Below are positions 1 through 6,697 of a stretch of DNA of 21,911 nt, piece by piece; positions within the stretch are counted from its first letter, which is position 1; every line of letters begins with the position of its first letter. A program made the translations under genes and the position numbers. Source of the DNA: Bacillota bacterium (GTDB lineage: Bacteria; Bacillota; Clostridia; Peptostreptococcales; Anaerovoracaceae); assembly GCA_905372035.1 (NCBI GenBank), contig CAJPNN010000018.1:1-21911 (forward strand). Reading direction: 5' to 3'. The notes under the pieces were generated by a model. The model had not been told where the DNA came from. It saw only the letters and a list, made by a program, of their open reading frames with translations, and searched no databases.

Positions 1-300
1 ATATTCTGGAATAATATTCTTAAAGGAAAATCAAAAATCTACATAAATACTGTTTTCAGCAGAAGAACATTAAAACCGGATTATTATGAAATAAACAACT
101 ACCCTTGTTTCTGCATACATTATAGTATAATTTTAGTAAAAAGTCTACAAAAAAGATTACTCTTAAGGGGAAAGTTTGATAAAAAAATATCAATATTTCT
201 TAATAGTACGTTTATTTTATTGTCGATATATGATATAATTAACGCTATAATCAGAAAAGTTTTAAAATAGTATTTTCATATAGAACAAAGGAGAAATGAA
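1..300. other. Non-coding region upstream of the alcohol dehydrogenase
   Basis: I see no gene in this stretch. It is very AT-rich. ATTATA-G-TATAAT (119-131) is a near-perfect palindrome that gives a -10-like hexamer on each strand. On the minus strand it sits 17 bp from TAGACT (142-147), so a divergent promoter for a gene left of the window is possible. TTGATA and TATCAA (176-193) form a small inverted repeat. Two TATAAT hexamers at 234-239 and 246-251 lie just upstream of the first gene, but neither has a good -35 at 16-18 bp, so the start of transcription for that gene is not settled. Confidence 0.5.
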
Positions 301-1446
301 ATGGGAAGTTTCAGGCTTAAGACTCAGATATTTTTTGGAGAAAAATCATTGGACGAACTCATAAATTTGGATTACAATAATTTTTTCATAATTTCGGATC
401 CTTTTGTAGTTACCAGCAATCTGATTTCGCATGTTACGGACAGACTTGATGCTAACGGAAAGAAATATACGATATTTGATGATGTGAAACCGGATCCTCC
501 TATACAAAATGTTGCGAACTGTGTAGCAAAAATAAGAGAAATATCACCGGATGCTCTTATTTGTATCGGAGGCGGGTCGGCATTGGATACAGGAAAAGCG
601 GCAAAGTATCTTGCAAAAAAGGACGGTGCGGATTTTAATGTGCCTTTGATAGCGATTCCGACTACAAGCGGTACCGGTTCGGAGGTGACTTCATTTGCAG
701 TTATTTCGGATCCTGAGAATCATACTAAGATACCGGTAAGAACATATGAATTGGTTCCGGAATTTGCGATCCTTGATGCGGTTCTTGTGAAAAGTGTGCC
801 GCCTAAAGTGGTGGCTGATACGGGTATGGATGTTTTGACTCATGCAATGGAGAGTTATGTAAGCGTAAGCGCAAATGAAATTTCGGAAGCATTGTCCGAG
901 AAAGCTATTCAAATAGTGGGGCAATATCTCGTAAGGTCATATAAGAACTCTGAAGACAGTCATGCGAGACAGAAGATGCATACGGCTTCTACGATAGCAG
1001 GGGTGGCGTTTGATGCCGCAGGGCTCGGAGTAAATCACGCTTTAGCCCATCAGCTCGGAGCATGGCTTCATATTCCGCATGGCAGGGCGAATGCTATTTT
1101 GTTACCGCATGTGATAGAATTCAATACGGGAATAGATATCACAAGCTGTTCAAGACCAAGTTATCCTTATCATGTTGAAAGGTATGAAAATATAGCAAGA
1201 ATACTCGGATTGCAGAATCTGAATACCGTAACTACGATAAGATCCCTTGTAAATTGGGTGCAGTTTATGTTGCAAGAACTCGAAATTCCGACATCAATAT
1301 CAGCTATGGGAATAATTTCAAAAGAAGAATATCTTGCTATGGTTCCTGTTATGGCGCAGGCTGCATTAAAAGATTCATGTTTGGAGACAAACCCTAAGCT
1401 GGCTGATGAAATAGACCTGTCAAATATATATGAGAAGATTTGGTAA
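301..1446 (+). CDS. Iron-containing alcohol dehydrogenase, 1-propanol dehydrogenase (PduQ)-like
   Basis: This 381-residue protein belongs to the group III (iron-dependent) alcohol dehydrogenases and most resembles PduQ, which reduces propionaldehyde to 1-propanol with NADH. The nucleotide-binding signature GGGSALDTGKA is at residues 90-100 and the family motif PTTSGTGSEVT at 120-130. By comparison with FucO the metal ligands would be D177, H181, H246 and H260; all are present, as is the conserved H250. The length is normal. AAAGGAG (287-293) sits 7 nt before the ATG. No microcompartment shell or other pdu/eut gene is visible nearby, so it may be a free-standing aldehyde reductase rather than part of a metabolosome. 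The family is certain; the substrate is inferred from overall resemblance only. Confidence 0.9.
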   Translation: MGSFRLKTQIFFGEKSLDELINLDYNNFFIISDPFVVTSNLISHVTDRLDANGKKYTIFDDVKPDPPIQNVANCVAKIREISPDALICIGGGSALDTGKAAKYLAKKDGADFNVPLIAIPTTSGTGSEVTSFAVISDPENHTKIPVRTYELVPEFAILDAVLVKSVPPKVVADTGMDVLTHAMESYVSVSANEISEALSEKAIQIVGQYLVRSYKNSEDSHARQKMHTASTIAGVAFDAAGLGVNHALAHQLGAWLHIPHGRANAILLPHVIEFNTGIDITSCSRPSYPYHVERYENIARILGLQNLNTVTTIRSLVNWVQFMLQELEIPTSISAMGIISKEEYLAMVPVMAQAALKDSCLETNPKLADEIDLSNIYEKIW

Positions 1447-1504
1447 TATTTATCGGTTTATAGCGGCAAATACAGGCGTACGATGTATTCTCCGAAGTTT
1501 TATG

Positions 1505-1533
1505 TTGGATTTTTGAGTTACAAGTTATATAAT
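1505..1533 (+). promoter_or_regulatory. Promoter of the vanZ-family gene
   Basis: TTGGAT (1505-1510), a 17-bp spacer and a perfect TATAAT (1528-1533) give a strong sigma-A-type promoter. Transcription would start near 1540, leaving a leader of about 36 nt before the GTG at 1576. It lies inside the reading frame that could extend upstream to the ATG at 1483, which argues against that longer start. Confidence 0.65.
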
Positions 1534-1562
1534 TATATAGCTTATATAGCTGAAATTATTTT

Positions 1563-1568
1563 AAGGAG
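1563..1568 (+). promoter_or_regulatory. Ribosome binding site that decides the vanZ start
   Basis: AAGGAG lies 7 nt before GTG 1576. The in-frame ATG at 1483 has no good Shine-Dalgarno sequence. A second strong site (AAAGGAGG, about 1671-1678) precedes an in-frame ATG at 1690, but starting there would cut off the first membrane helix. Confidence 0.65.
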
Positions 1569-1575
1569 AATAACA

Positions 1576-2136
1576 GTGACGCCTAAAAACACCGGGAAAA
1601 CATTTATTAATATTTTTTTAATAATTACTATAATATTTTATGGATATTTTCTGTTGAAGGTTACCCTTTTTAAAGGAGGCCTTTATGGAATGGAAGCTAC
1701 GGGGATAAGATCTTTAAACCTGGATCCTTTCATAGGATGGGATAAGGGAAACCCTTTTACTTGTGATATTATAAAGGGACATGAGAAAGCGGAGTTTTAT
1801 GCTAATCTTTTTTTATTTATTCCGGTGGGAATAATATTTAGAACACTTTTCAAAGGCGGAAAAGCTCTTTTAAAGAGTGTTGTATGCGCATTCCTGATCA
1901 GCTTTTTTATAGAGATTTCCCAGTACATTTTTGCGTTTGGAATAACTGATATAGATGATATAATCCTGAATACGGCAGGAGGATTTATAGGAGCATTGAT
2001 TTTCCTTTTGATGGAAAAAGTTTTGGGATATGAGACATCAAAAGGGATTGTTGCAGTTGGAGGATCTATAATAACGGCAATGGTGTTATTTGTTTTTTTC
2101 ATAGAGTTCATTGAAAAAATATCTTTCCGTTTATAA
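1576..2136 (+). CDS. VanZ-family membrane protein
   Basis: Starting at GTG 1576 this is a 186-residue integral membrane protein of the VanZ family, named for the teicoplanin-resistance accessory protein; most members have no known biochemical role. About five hydrophobic segments are visible, near residues 10-30, 75-92, 100-122, 130-147 and 156-178. The VanZ signature is clear: an N77-L-F-L-F-I-P-V-G segment, an F-I-E113-I-S-Q116 helix and then D125-I-D-D-I-I-L-N132-T-A-G-G. An in-frame ATG at 1483 would add 31 residues, but the promoter at 1505-1533 and the Shine-Dalgarno at 1563 favour the GTG. The gene ends 44 nt before a strong bidirectional terminator, facing the NlpC/P60 gene. A role in the cell envelope is likely; a role in antibiotic resistance is not shown. 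Confidence 0.85.
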   Translation: MTPKNTGKTFINIFLIITIIFYGYFLLKVTLFKGGLYGMEATGIRSLNLDPFIGWDKGNPFTCDIIKGHEKAEFYANLFLFIPVGIIFRTLFKGGKALLKSVVCAFLISFFIEISQYIFAFGITDIDDIILNTAGGFIGALIFLLMEKVLGYETSKGIVAVGGSIITAMVLFVFFIEFIEKISFRL

Positions 2137-2180
2137 GATATAAACTTGTAAAGACAGTTGTCGCTTTTGTCGAAGAACGG

Positions 2181-2213
2181 AAAAATCCCTCATGCTTAGC
2201 ATGAGGGATTTTT
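2181..2213. terminator. Bidirectional rho-independent terminator
   Basis: A perfect 15-bp inverted repeat (arms 2181-2195 and 2199-2213) with a 3-nt loop has an A-run at its left end and a T-run at its right end. It therefore reads as an intrinsic terminator on both strands. It lies between the convergent vanZ-family (+) and NlpC/P60 (-) genes. Confidence 0.92.
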
Positions 2214-2235
2214 GAATACTATTTTTCGTGTGGAA

Positions 2236-2994
2236 CTACACACGTACAACTCTTTTTAATCTCTTTGAATAATATGAGGAATAAACTGAATCAGTTCTAA
2301 CTCCTCTCTGCGGTGTAGATGCATGAACAAACATGCCTCCTCCCGAATAAATCCCAACATGTGAGATTCTTGAACCGTTAGTGAAACATAATATATCACC
2401 CGGTTGTGCATTGGCTAATGATACCGAATTTCCGAAAGAAGCATATGCGCTCGATGAACGAGGAACACTTTTTCCTACTTTTGAGTAACAATAATTAACC
2501 AATCCCGAACAGTCAAATGAATGCGGTCCGGCTGTTCCGTGAACATACCGTTTGCCTAATTGTTGTCTGGCTAAGCTTACAACGCTTGAACCGTTTGCCG
2601 AAGAAGTTGAAACTGCAACGGCTGCAACATTTTTCATATTCCTGTATGCGGATTCAGACATGGTTGAAAGAGTTACAAACTCTTTTGATACCCAGCCTGA
2701 TACCCTTGAGTTTGCTACGAACACCCAGTTTCCACTTTCAGCCGCTGCACGAGCGGTTTCTTGAGCATGTAATTTGCCTTTAAGTGCACTTGATGTTGAA
2801 GCTGCGGCTCTTACATTCAGCGTTCCCGATTTTACAGTTGCCACTTTAATATGAGCCTGATCACCAGTAATAGTATTCTGTGGAGCAGCGTATGCTTTTT
2901 CCACCGGTGCAGCGAATACTGCACACCCCAAAAGTGCTACGCAGATGGCGAAAGTTGTAAATCTACGCAAACACAAAGAATGAAAATTTTCCAT
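2236..2994 (-). CDS. Secreted SH3 and NlpC/P60 peptidoglycan endopeptidase
   Basis: This 252-residue exported cell-wall hydrolase should cut peptide stems of peptidoglycan. A signal peptide covers residues 1 to about 36 (hydrophobic core 13-29, likely cleavage after AYA). A bacterial SH3 domain follows at roughly 47-110 (TLNVRAAAST, then GWVSKEF). After a short Ala/Ser linker the NlpC/P60 domain fills 136-252 with the catalytic cysteine in FDC162SG and histidines H212 (SRISHVGIY) and H224 (FVHAST). The ATG at 2994 has AAAAGGA 8 nt upstream on the minus strand. A TTG two codons earlier (3000) has an equally spaced AAGGA further up, so a 254-residue form cannot be excluded. Its promoter carries WalR-type boxes, which fits the known control of wall hydrolases by WalRK in other Firmicutes. 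Confidence 0.93.
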   Translation of the reverse strand: MENFHSLCLRRFTTFAICVALLGCAVFAAPVEKAYAAPQNTITGDQAHIKVATVKSGTLNVRAAASTSSALKGKLHAQETARAAAESGNWVFVANSRVSGWVSKEFVTLSTMSESAYRNMKNVAAVAVSTSSANGSSVVSLARQQLGKRYVHGTAGPHSFDCSGLVNYCYSKVGKSVPRSSSAYASFGNSVSLANAQPGDILCFTNGSRISHVGIYSGGGMFVHASTPQRGVRTDSVYSSYYSKRLKRVVRV

Positions 2995-3030
2995 AAACAA
3001 TATCCTTTTCCTTGTTTTTTATTTAGATTT

Positions 3031-3058
3031 GTAACACATCTGTAACAGTAGTGTAACA
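3031..3058 (-). promoter_or_regulatory. Triple WalR-type operator in the NlpC/P60 promoter
   Basis: On the minus strand TGTTAC occurs three times at exactly 11-bp steps (plus-strand positions 3053-3058, 3042-3047 and 3031-3036). Each fits the published WalR/YycF half-site TGTWAH, and the 5-nt gaps fit TGTWAH-N5-TGTWAH. The first overlaps the -10 hexamer and the other two lie downstream, over the expected start of transcription. That geometry suggests repression rather than activation. Confidence 0.6.
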
Positions 3059-3078
3059 TTTCTCGGGATACTTGTCAA
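3050..3078 (-). promoter_or_regulatory. Promoter of the NlpC/P60 gene
   Basis: On the minus strand a perfect TTGACA (plus 3073-3078) is followed after 17 bp by TACACT (plus 3050-3055). The leader to ATG 2994 would be about 50 nt. The -10 overlaps the first WalR-type half-site. Confidence 0.7.
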
Positions 3079-3189
3079 GAGAACAAATGTTCAAATGGTT
3101 AAAAATGGAGAAAATATAAACAAAATATACAACAAATAACATTAAATGGGATTCGGCTATTTCCTATGATTTTAAGAAAAGAGGTTGTA

Positions 3190-3244
3190 TATAAAAAAAC
3201 AATCGGGTATTGAAAAAATTTTTATATTTTTTTCAAAAACCCGA
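3190..3244 (-). terminator. Terminator of nadE
   Basis: TCGGGT (3203-3208) pairs with ACCCGA (3239-3244). Inside, after a small internal loop, TTGAAAAAA pairs with TTTTTTCAA. On the minus strand the hairpin is followed by a run of seven Ts. It lies about 65 nt after the nadE stop. The remaining sequence of the 3001-3309 intergenic stretch, other than this hairpin and the NlpC/P60 promoter, shows nothing I recognise. Confidence 0.75.
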
Positions 3245-3309
3245 ATAAAAAACAAATGTTCCCTCAAAATATGGAAATCATTTCAAAATAATGTTAAATC
3301 AAAGAACCT

Positions 3310-5268
3310 TTATTCAAAACTTGATGTCCACATTGAAAAATCAATATCTGACGGAATGGTAAAACCGTTTCTCGGAGAAAAGCTTACAACATCCGTTCTC
3401 ACACCGTCAGGAGCACAGTTTCTCTTAAATTGCTGTGTGAAAAACCTGTTATAAAAAATCTTAAGGCATTCTGAAATCTTTTGATCGCTATATTTATTTT
3501 TAAACAGGATCTTGCATATACTGAGGAGTTTTTCGGGCTCAAGTCCGCAGTGTACAGTATAATAAATAAAAAAGTCATGAAGTTCGTAGGGGCCGATTTT
3601 ATCCTCTGTTCTCTGCACGATCTCTTTTCCTGCTTGTTTTGAGGGCAGAAGTTCGGGAGAAATCGGCGTTTCCATTATATCTATAAGGATTTCGGAAAGT
3701 TTTTGATCATCTTTGGAATAAAGGTTTTGACCGTTTAATTTCTCGGATATGTACCAGTGCAATATATCCGATATGAAAGTTTTAGGTACCGAGCAGTTGA
3801 CATTATACATGGACATATGGTCACCATTGTAAGTACACCAGCCTAATGCGGCTTCCGACAAATCTCCGGTTCCTACAACTATACCTGACGTTTTATTTGC
3901 CAAATCCATTAAAATTTGTGTACGCTCTCTCGCCTGTGAATTTTCATAAGTTGTGTCCAAGATTTCAGGATTGTGTTCAATATCTTTGAAGTGCCCTTCT
4001 ACAGCATTCCTGATGCTTATTTCACGTGCCGTTGTACCGAGCAGATCCATTATGGCATGAGAATTGTTGAAAGTTCCCGTGGAGGTACCGAAGCCGGGCA
4101 TGGTGATTGCCAGGATATCACTTGAAGGTCTGTTGAGCATTTTTAGAGCTTCGTTGCAGACAAGCAATGCCAAGGTTGAATCCAAACCGCCCGATATTCC
4201 CAAAACAAGAGTTTTTGCATTTATTTGTGATACTCTCCTTGCAAGCCCCGTAGCTTGAATTTTAAATACAGTCTCACATTTTTCTTTCATGCGAACAGGA
4301 TCGGCAGGTGAAAAAGGATGTTTATCGTATATGGATATTAGACTATGAATATTTAAATCCAAAGTGTTTAGGGGTACTTTAATTTTGTATGGATCAGAAG
4401 TTACAATCTTTAAATATTCATTGTTCGTACATTTAGATCCGGCATTTCTTCGGAGTCTTAAGAAGTTTAGAATACCTGTATCTATATCTCCGTAAACTAT
4501 GCTGTCATTTAATGAAAGAGGTTCGTTTGCAGCTAAAATACTTCCATTTTGAATTATGAAAGAAGACCCGTTATAGACCTCATCGGTTACAGATTCAAAT
4601 GTGCCGGCTCCTGCAACGCAGATAGCTGAAATCGTATTTATTGATGCCGCTTCAGTCAAATTCTTTTGCAGGATATCAGTTTCGTAGGTTGCAGGAAACG
4701 CAGCCGGTTTGAAGATAATTTGTGCTTCCGAACTTTCAGCGGCAAGTTGTTGTCCATAATATGGAAGTTCACGGCTTCCTATACTTATATCGAACGAGAT
4801 ATTGTTTTTTTCATCCAGGAAATAAGAATTGCAGATATGTACATCTTCTCCGCATATATTAATTGAGGGAGACTCACTTTTCACGGATGCTTCGGATATG
4901 TAACCGTTTTGCGATCTGTCGGAAACGATACCTAAGAACTCACCGTTTCCGATGATACATGCGGCATTTATAATTTTATTTCTCAGTATGAAATAACTTC
5001 CTACAATTATGACTATGTTTATATTTTCAGAAGCCTTTCTTATACTTTCCAAGCCGTTCAAATTTGCTTTATATATACTGTTGTAGTGAAACAAACTGTT
5101 TGATGTGGCTCCACATGTTGAAAACTCAGGAAAACAAATTATTCCCGCTCCATTTTTAAAAGCTTTGCCTGAAAGTTTTATTATTTCATTACAGTTGTAT
5201 TCCGGATTTCCCGGTTTTATTTTCGGAGTGGCACATGCAACTCGTATTATGCCAAAATTGTTTCCCAT
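3310..5268 (-). CDS. nadE: NAD+ synthetase, two-domain type with a degenerate glutaminase domain
   Basis: This 652-residue protein has the architecture of glutamine-dependent NAD+ synthetase, which amidates nicotinate adenine dinucleotide to NAD+. The N-terminal nitrilase/amidase fold (about 5-275) normally releases ammonia with a Glu-Lys-Cys triad. Here E48 (FPEFSTCG) is kept, the lysine position (usually LGIVPK) reads LGIVSD with D117, and the cysteine position (usually ICED) reads IGSR with G164. The C-terminal synthetase domain (about 330-620) looks intact: SGGLDST at 359-365, the GTGDLSEAALGW segment at 466-477 and the QQFKRNCAPDG region near 612-622. I infer it makes NAD+ from free ammonia or from ammonia supplied by a partner. 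AGGGAGG lies 7 nt before the ATG. Its leader shares a conserved block with the hpf leader. Confidence 0.92.
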   Translation of the reverse strand: MGNNFGIIRVACATPKIKPGNPEYNCNEIIKLSGKAFKNGAGIICFPEFSTCGATSNSLFHYNSIYKANLNGLESIRKASENINIVIIVGSYFILRNKIINAACIIGNGEFLGIVSDRSQNGYISEASVKSESPSINICGEDVHICNSYFLDEKNNISFDISIGSRELPYYGQQLAAESSEAQIIFKPAAFPATYETDILQKNLTEAASINTISAICVAGAGTFESVTDEVYNGSSFIIQNGSILAANEPLSLNDSIVYGDIDTGILNFLRLRRNAGSKCTNNEYLKIVTSDPYKIKVPLNTLDLNIHSLISIYDKHPFSPADPVRMKEKCETVFKIQATGLARRVSQINAKTLVLGISGGLDSTLALLVCNEALKMLNRPSSDILAITMPGFGTSTGTFNNSHAIMDLLGTTAREISIRNAVEGHFKDIEHNPEILDTTYENSQARERTQILMDLANKTSGIVVGTGDLSEAALGWCTYNGDHMSMYNVNCSVPKTFISDILHWYISEKLNGQNLYSKDDQKLSEILIDIMETPISPELLPSKQAGKEIVQRTEDKIGPYELHDFFIYYTVHCGLEPEKLLSICKILFKNKYSDQKISECLKIFYNRFFTQQFKRNCAPDGVRTDVVSFSPRNGFTIPSDIDFSMWTSSFE

Positions 5269-5340
5269 ATTGCGTCCTCCCTTTGCAACATATTGTTATA
5301 GCGGTTCTTGCAGCATTATTTTTTTTATATGCTATACGCC

Positions 5341-5437
5341 GCCATGTGCGTATCAGTATTAATTGAGCGAATTTCCCGCAGGTGTATAAATTCCGTATAA
5401 TAACTACCATAAGGGACTATCTGCGGTCATTATACCA
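5341..5437 (-). promoter_or_regulatory. nadE promoter and conserved leader element, copy 1
   Basis: On the minus strand an extended -10, TGGTATAAT (plus 5429-5437), starts a leader of about 150 nt to nadE; the -35 is weak. The core block (plus 5358-5410) matches the hpf leader at about 42 of 53 positions without gaps. It includes TTATACGGAATTTA and GCGGGAAATTCGCTCAATT, followed by CGCACATGG. GAATTT (5393-5388) and AAATTC (5374-5369) can form a 6-bp hairpin with a 13-nt loop. The function is unknown; it could be a regulatory RNA, an operator or a dispersed repeat. Confidence 0.6.
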
Positions 5438-5488
5438 TATAGAATAAATTGAAGATAGATTTATAATTTACTATATGATAGAATTGTT

Positions 5489-5521
5489 CAAGTAGTAAAC
5501 AAGTAGTAAATAGGTAGTAAA
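5489..5521. repeat. Three 11-bp tandem repeats between divergent nadE and yhaM
   Basis: CAAGTAGTAAA occurs at 5489-5499 and 5500-5510, followed by TAGGTAGTAAA at 5511-5521; a degenerate fourth start (TAAGTG) follows. The 11-bp step places each unit on the same face of the helix, as expected for a multi-site operator. It lies 55-90 bp upstream of the nadE -10 and 60-95 bp upstream of the yhaM -35. No known regulator is recognised. Confidence 0.7.
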
Positions 5522-5581
5522 TAAGTGCATCGGTGGGAGTATATACAGCATATATAAAAGATACTTTCTGAAGCATTTAGC

Positions 5582-5610
5582 TTGACATGAACCGGAATTA
5601 AATGTAAAAT
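5582..5610 (+). promoter_or_regulatory. Promoter of yhaM
   Basis: A perfect TTGACA (5582-5587), a 17-bp spacer and TAAAAT (5605-5610) form a near-consensus sigma-A promoter. Transcription should start around 5617, inside the ACAGCA repeats. Confidence 0.75.
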
Positions 5611-5614
5611 ATTT

Positions 5615-5638
5615 ACAGCAACAGCAACAGCAACAGAG
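5615..5638 (+). repeat. ACAGCA hexamer repeats at the yhaM transcript 5' end
   Basis: Three exact ACAGCA units (5615-5632) and a fourth partial unit ACAGAG (5633-5638) run directly into the Shine-Dalgarno sequence GAGGTGAGGAG. If the upstream promoter is correct, the leader is about 35 nt, mostly CAA/CAG-like and unstructured. Confidence 0.75.
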
Positions 5639-5651
5639 GTGAGGAGACAAT

Positions 5652-6614
5652 ATGAAAGAATTTTACCTTGCAGAATTAAATGTGAATCAGGATTTTACAG
5701 ATTTTTTTATGTTAAGATCTTTAGATATAAGGCTCGGAGGCAATAAAAAAGAATATTTGGATATAACAATATCTGACAGCAGCGGTGAAATGAGTGCCAA
5801 AAAGTGGGATATAACAGAGGAAGAAGCGGAGCAACTCAAGAAAATACCTATAGGTGAGCCGGTTAAGATAAAAGGTATTGTGACAGAATGGAACGGCATA
5901 AAACAAATAAAAATAGGAAAGATAAGACAGGCGGTAAAAGAGGATAAATTGGATGTTAAAGAGTTTGTCAGGACGGCGCCGGAAGAATCGGAAGATATGT
6001 ATGAATATATTCTGGGTGCGGCACAGTCTATGAAAGATGAACAATTGAAGCAACTTTGTACAGAGCTTTTGGAAGAAAATCATGAACAGCTGTTATATTA
6101 TCCGGCAGCATCCAAGAACCATCATGCCATATTGGGGGGATTGCTTTACCATATGAAACGGATGATAATGTCGGGGAAGGCTCTTTGCAAGATATATACA
6201 AATGTAAACGAAGATCTGGCGGTAGCGGGTGTCATAATTCACGATATGGAAAAAATAAGGGAAATTGAATCCAATTCACTTGGTATATCTCCGGGGTATA
6301 CGTTTAAAGGAGAGCTCCTCGGTCATATTGTTCAGGGAATCGTTTCTATTGAAGAGAAAGCTGAGAAAATAGGATTATCCGAAGAAAAAAAGGTAATGCT
6401 TCAGCATATGATTTTGTCACATCATTATGAACCTGAATTCGGAAGTCCGAAAAGACCTATGTTTCCGGAAGCGGAGCTTTTGCATTATCTTGATATTTTG
6501 GATGCAAGAATGTATGACATGGAATATGCCTTGGAAACGGTTGAGCCGGGAAAAATGAGCAACAAAGTTTGGACACTTGAGAATAGAAAAGTTTATAAGG
6601 TCAAAAATCCTTAA
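5652..6614 (+). CDS. yhaM: 3'-5' exoribonuclease YhaM family (OB fold and HD domain)
   Basis: This 320-residue protein matches the YhaM (Cbf1) exonucleases, metal-dependent 3'-5' nucleases that trim RNA and act on single-stranded DNA. An OB-fold domain (about 12-95) ends in the IVTEWNGIKQIKIGKIR segment. The HD domain carries NH157H158, the pair H197-D198 (VIIHDME), H225, SH257H258 and the family signature FGSPKRPMFPEAELLHYLDILDARMYDM at 263-290. The usual HDIGKI reads HDMEKI here, a small departure. The length is typical. A long Shine-Dalgarno precedes the ATG. It is followed after 83 nt by recD2, so the nucleic-acid genes yhaM, recD2 and comF may be co-transcribed; a weak hairpin at 6603-6622 could reduce read-through. 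Confidence 0.93.
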   Translation: MKEFYLAELNVNQDFTDFFMLRSLDIRLGGNKKEYLDITISDSSGEMSAKKWDITEEEAEQLKKIPIGEPVKIKGIVTEWNGIKQIKIGKIRQAVKEDKLDVKEFVRTAPEESEDMYEYILGAAQSMKDEQLKQLCTELLEENHEQLLYYPAASKNHHAILGGLLYHMKRMIMSGKALCKIYTNVNEDLAVAGVIIHDMEKIREIESNSLGISPGYTFKGELLGHIVQGIVSIEEKAEKIGLSEEKKVMLQHMILSHHYEPEFGSPKRPMFPEAELLHYLDILDARMYDMEYALETVEPGKMSNKVWTLENRKVYKVKNP

Positions 6615-6697
6615 GGCTTTTTAGAAATTATTGATAAATAAGAGTTTCAGAGAGGATTTATCTAACAGAAAAAAGAAGAAAGGTCTTTGAATAAGAG

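Noticed and set aside
119..147. Divergent minus-strand promoter at the left edge
   Set aside because: TAGACT and TATAAT are well spaced, but no gene start or ribosome site is visible between it and base 1, so it is kept only as a possibility.
301..1446. Bacterial microcompartment locus suggested by the PduQ-like gene
   Set aside because: No shell protein, diol dehydratase or phosphotransacylase gene is present in the window.
1483..1575. Longer N-terminus for the VanZ-family protein from ATG 1483
   Set aside because: No ribosome site there, and a strong promoter (1505-1533) and Shine-Dalgarno (1563-1568) lie inside it in front of GTG 1576.
3185..3454. Plus-strand open frame of 89 codons overlapping the end of nadE
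   Set aside because: It runs through the nadE terminator and antisense to conserved nadE codons, and has no recognisable domain.
6603..6622. Terminator-like hairpin after yhaM
   Set aside because: The stem is short with a mismatch (AAAAA-T-CC against GG-C-TTTTT) and overlaps the last codons; too weak to call.
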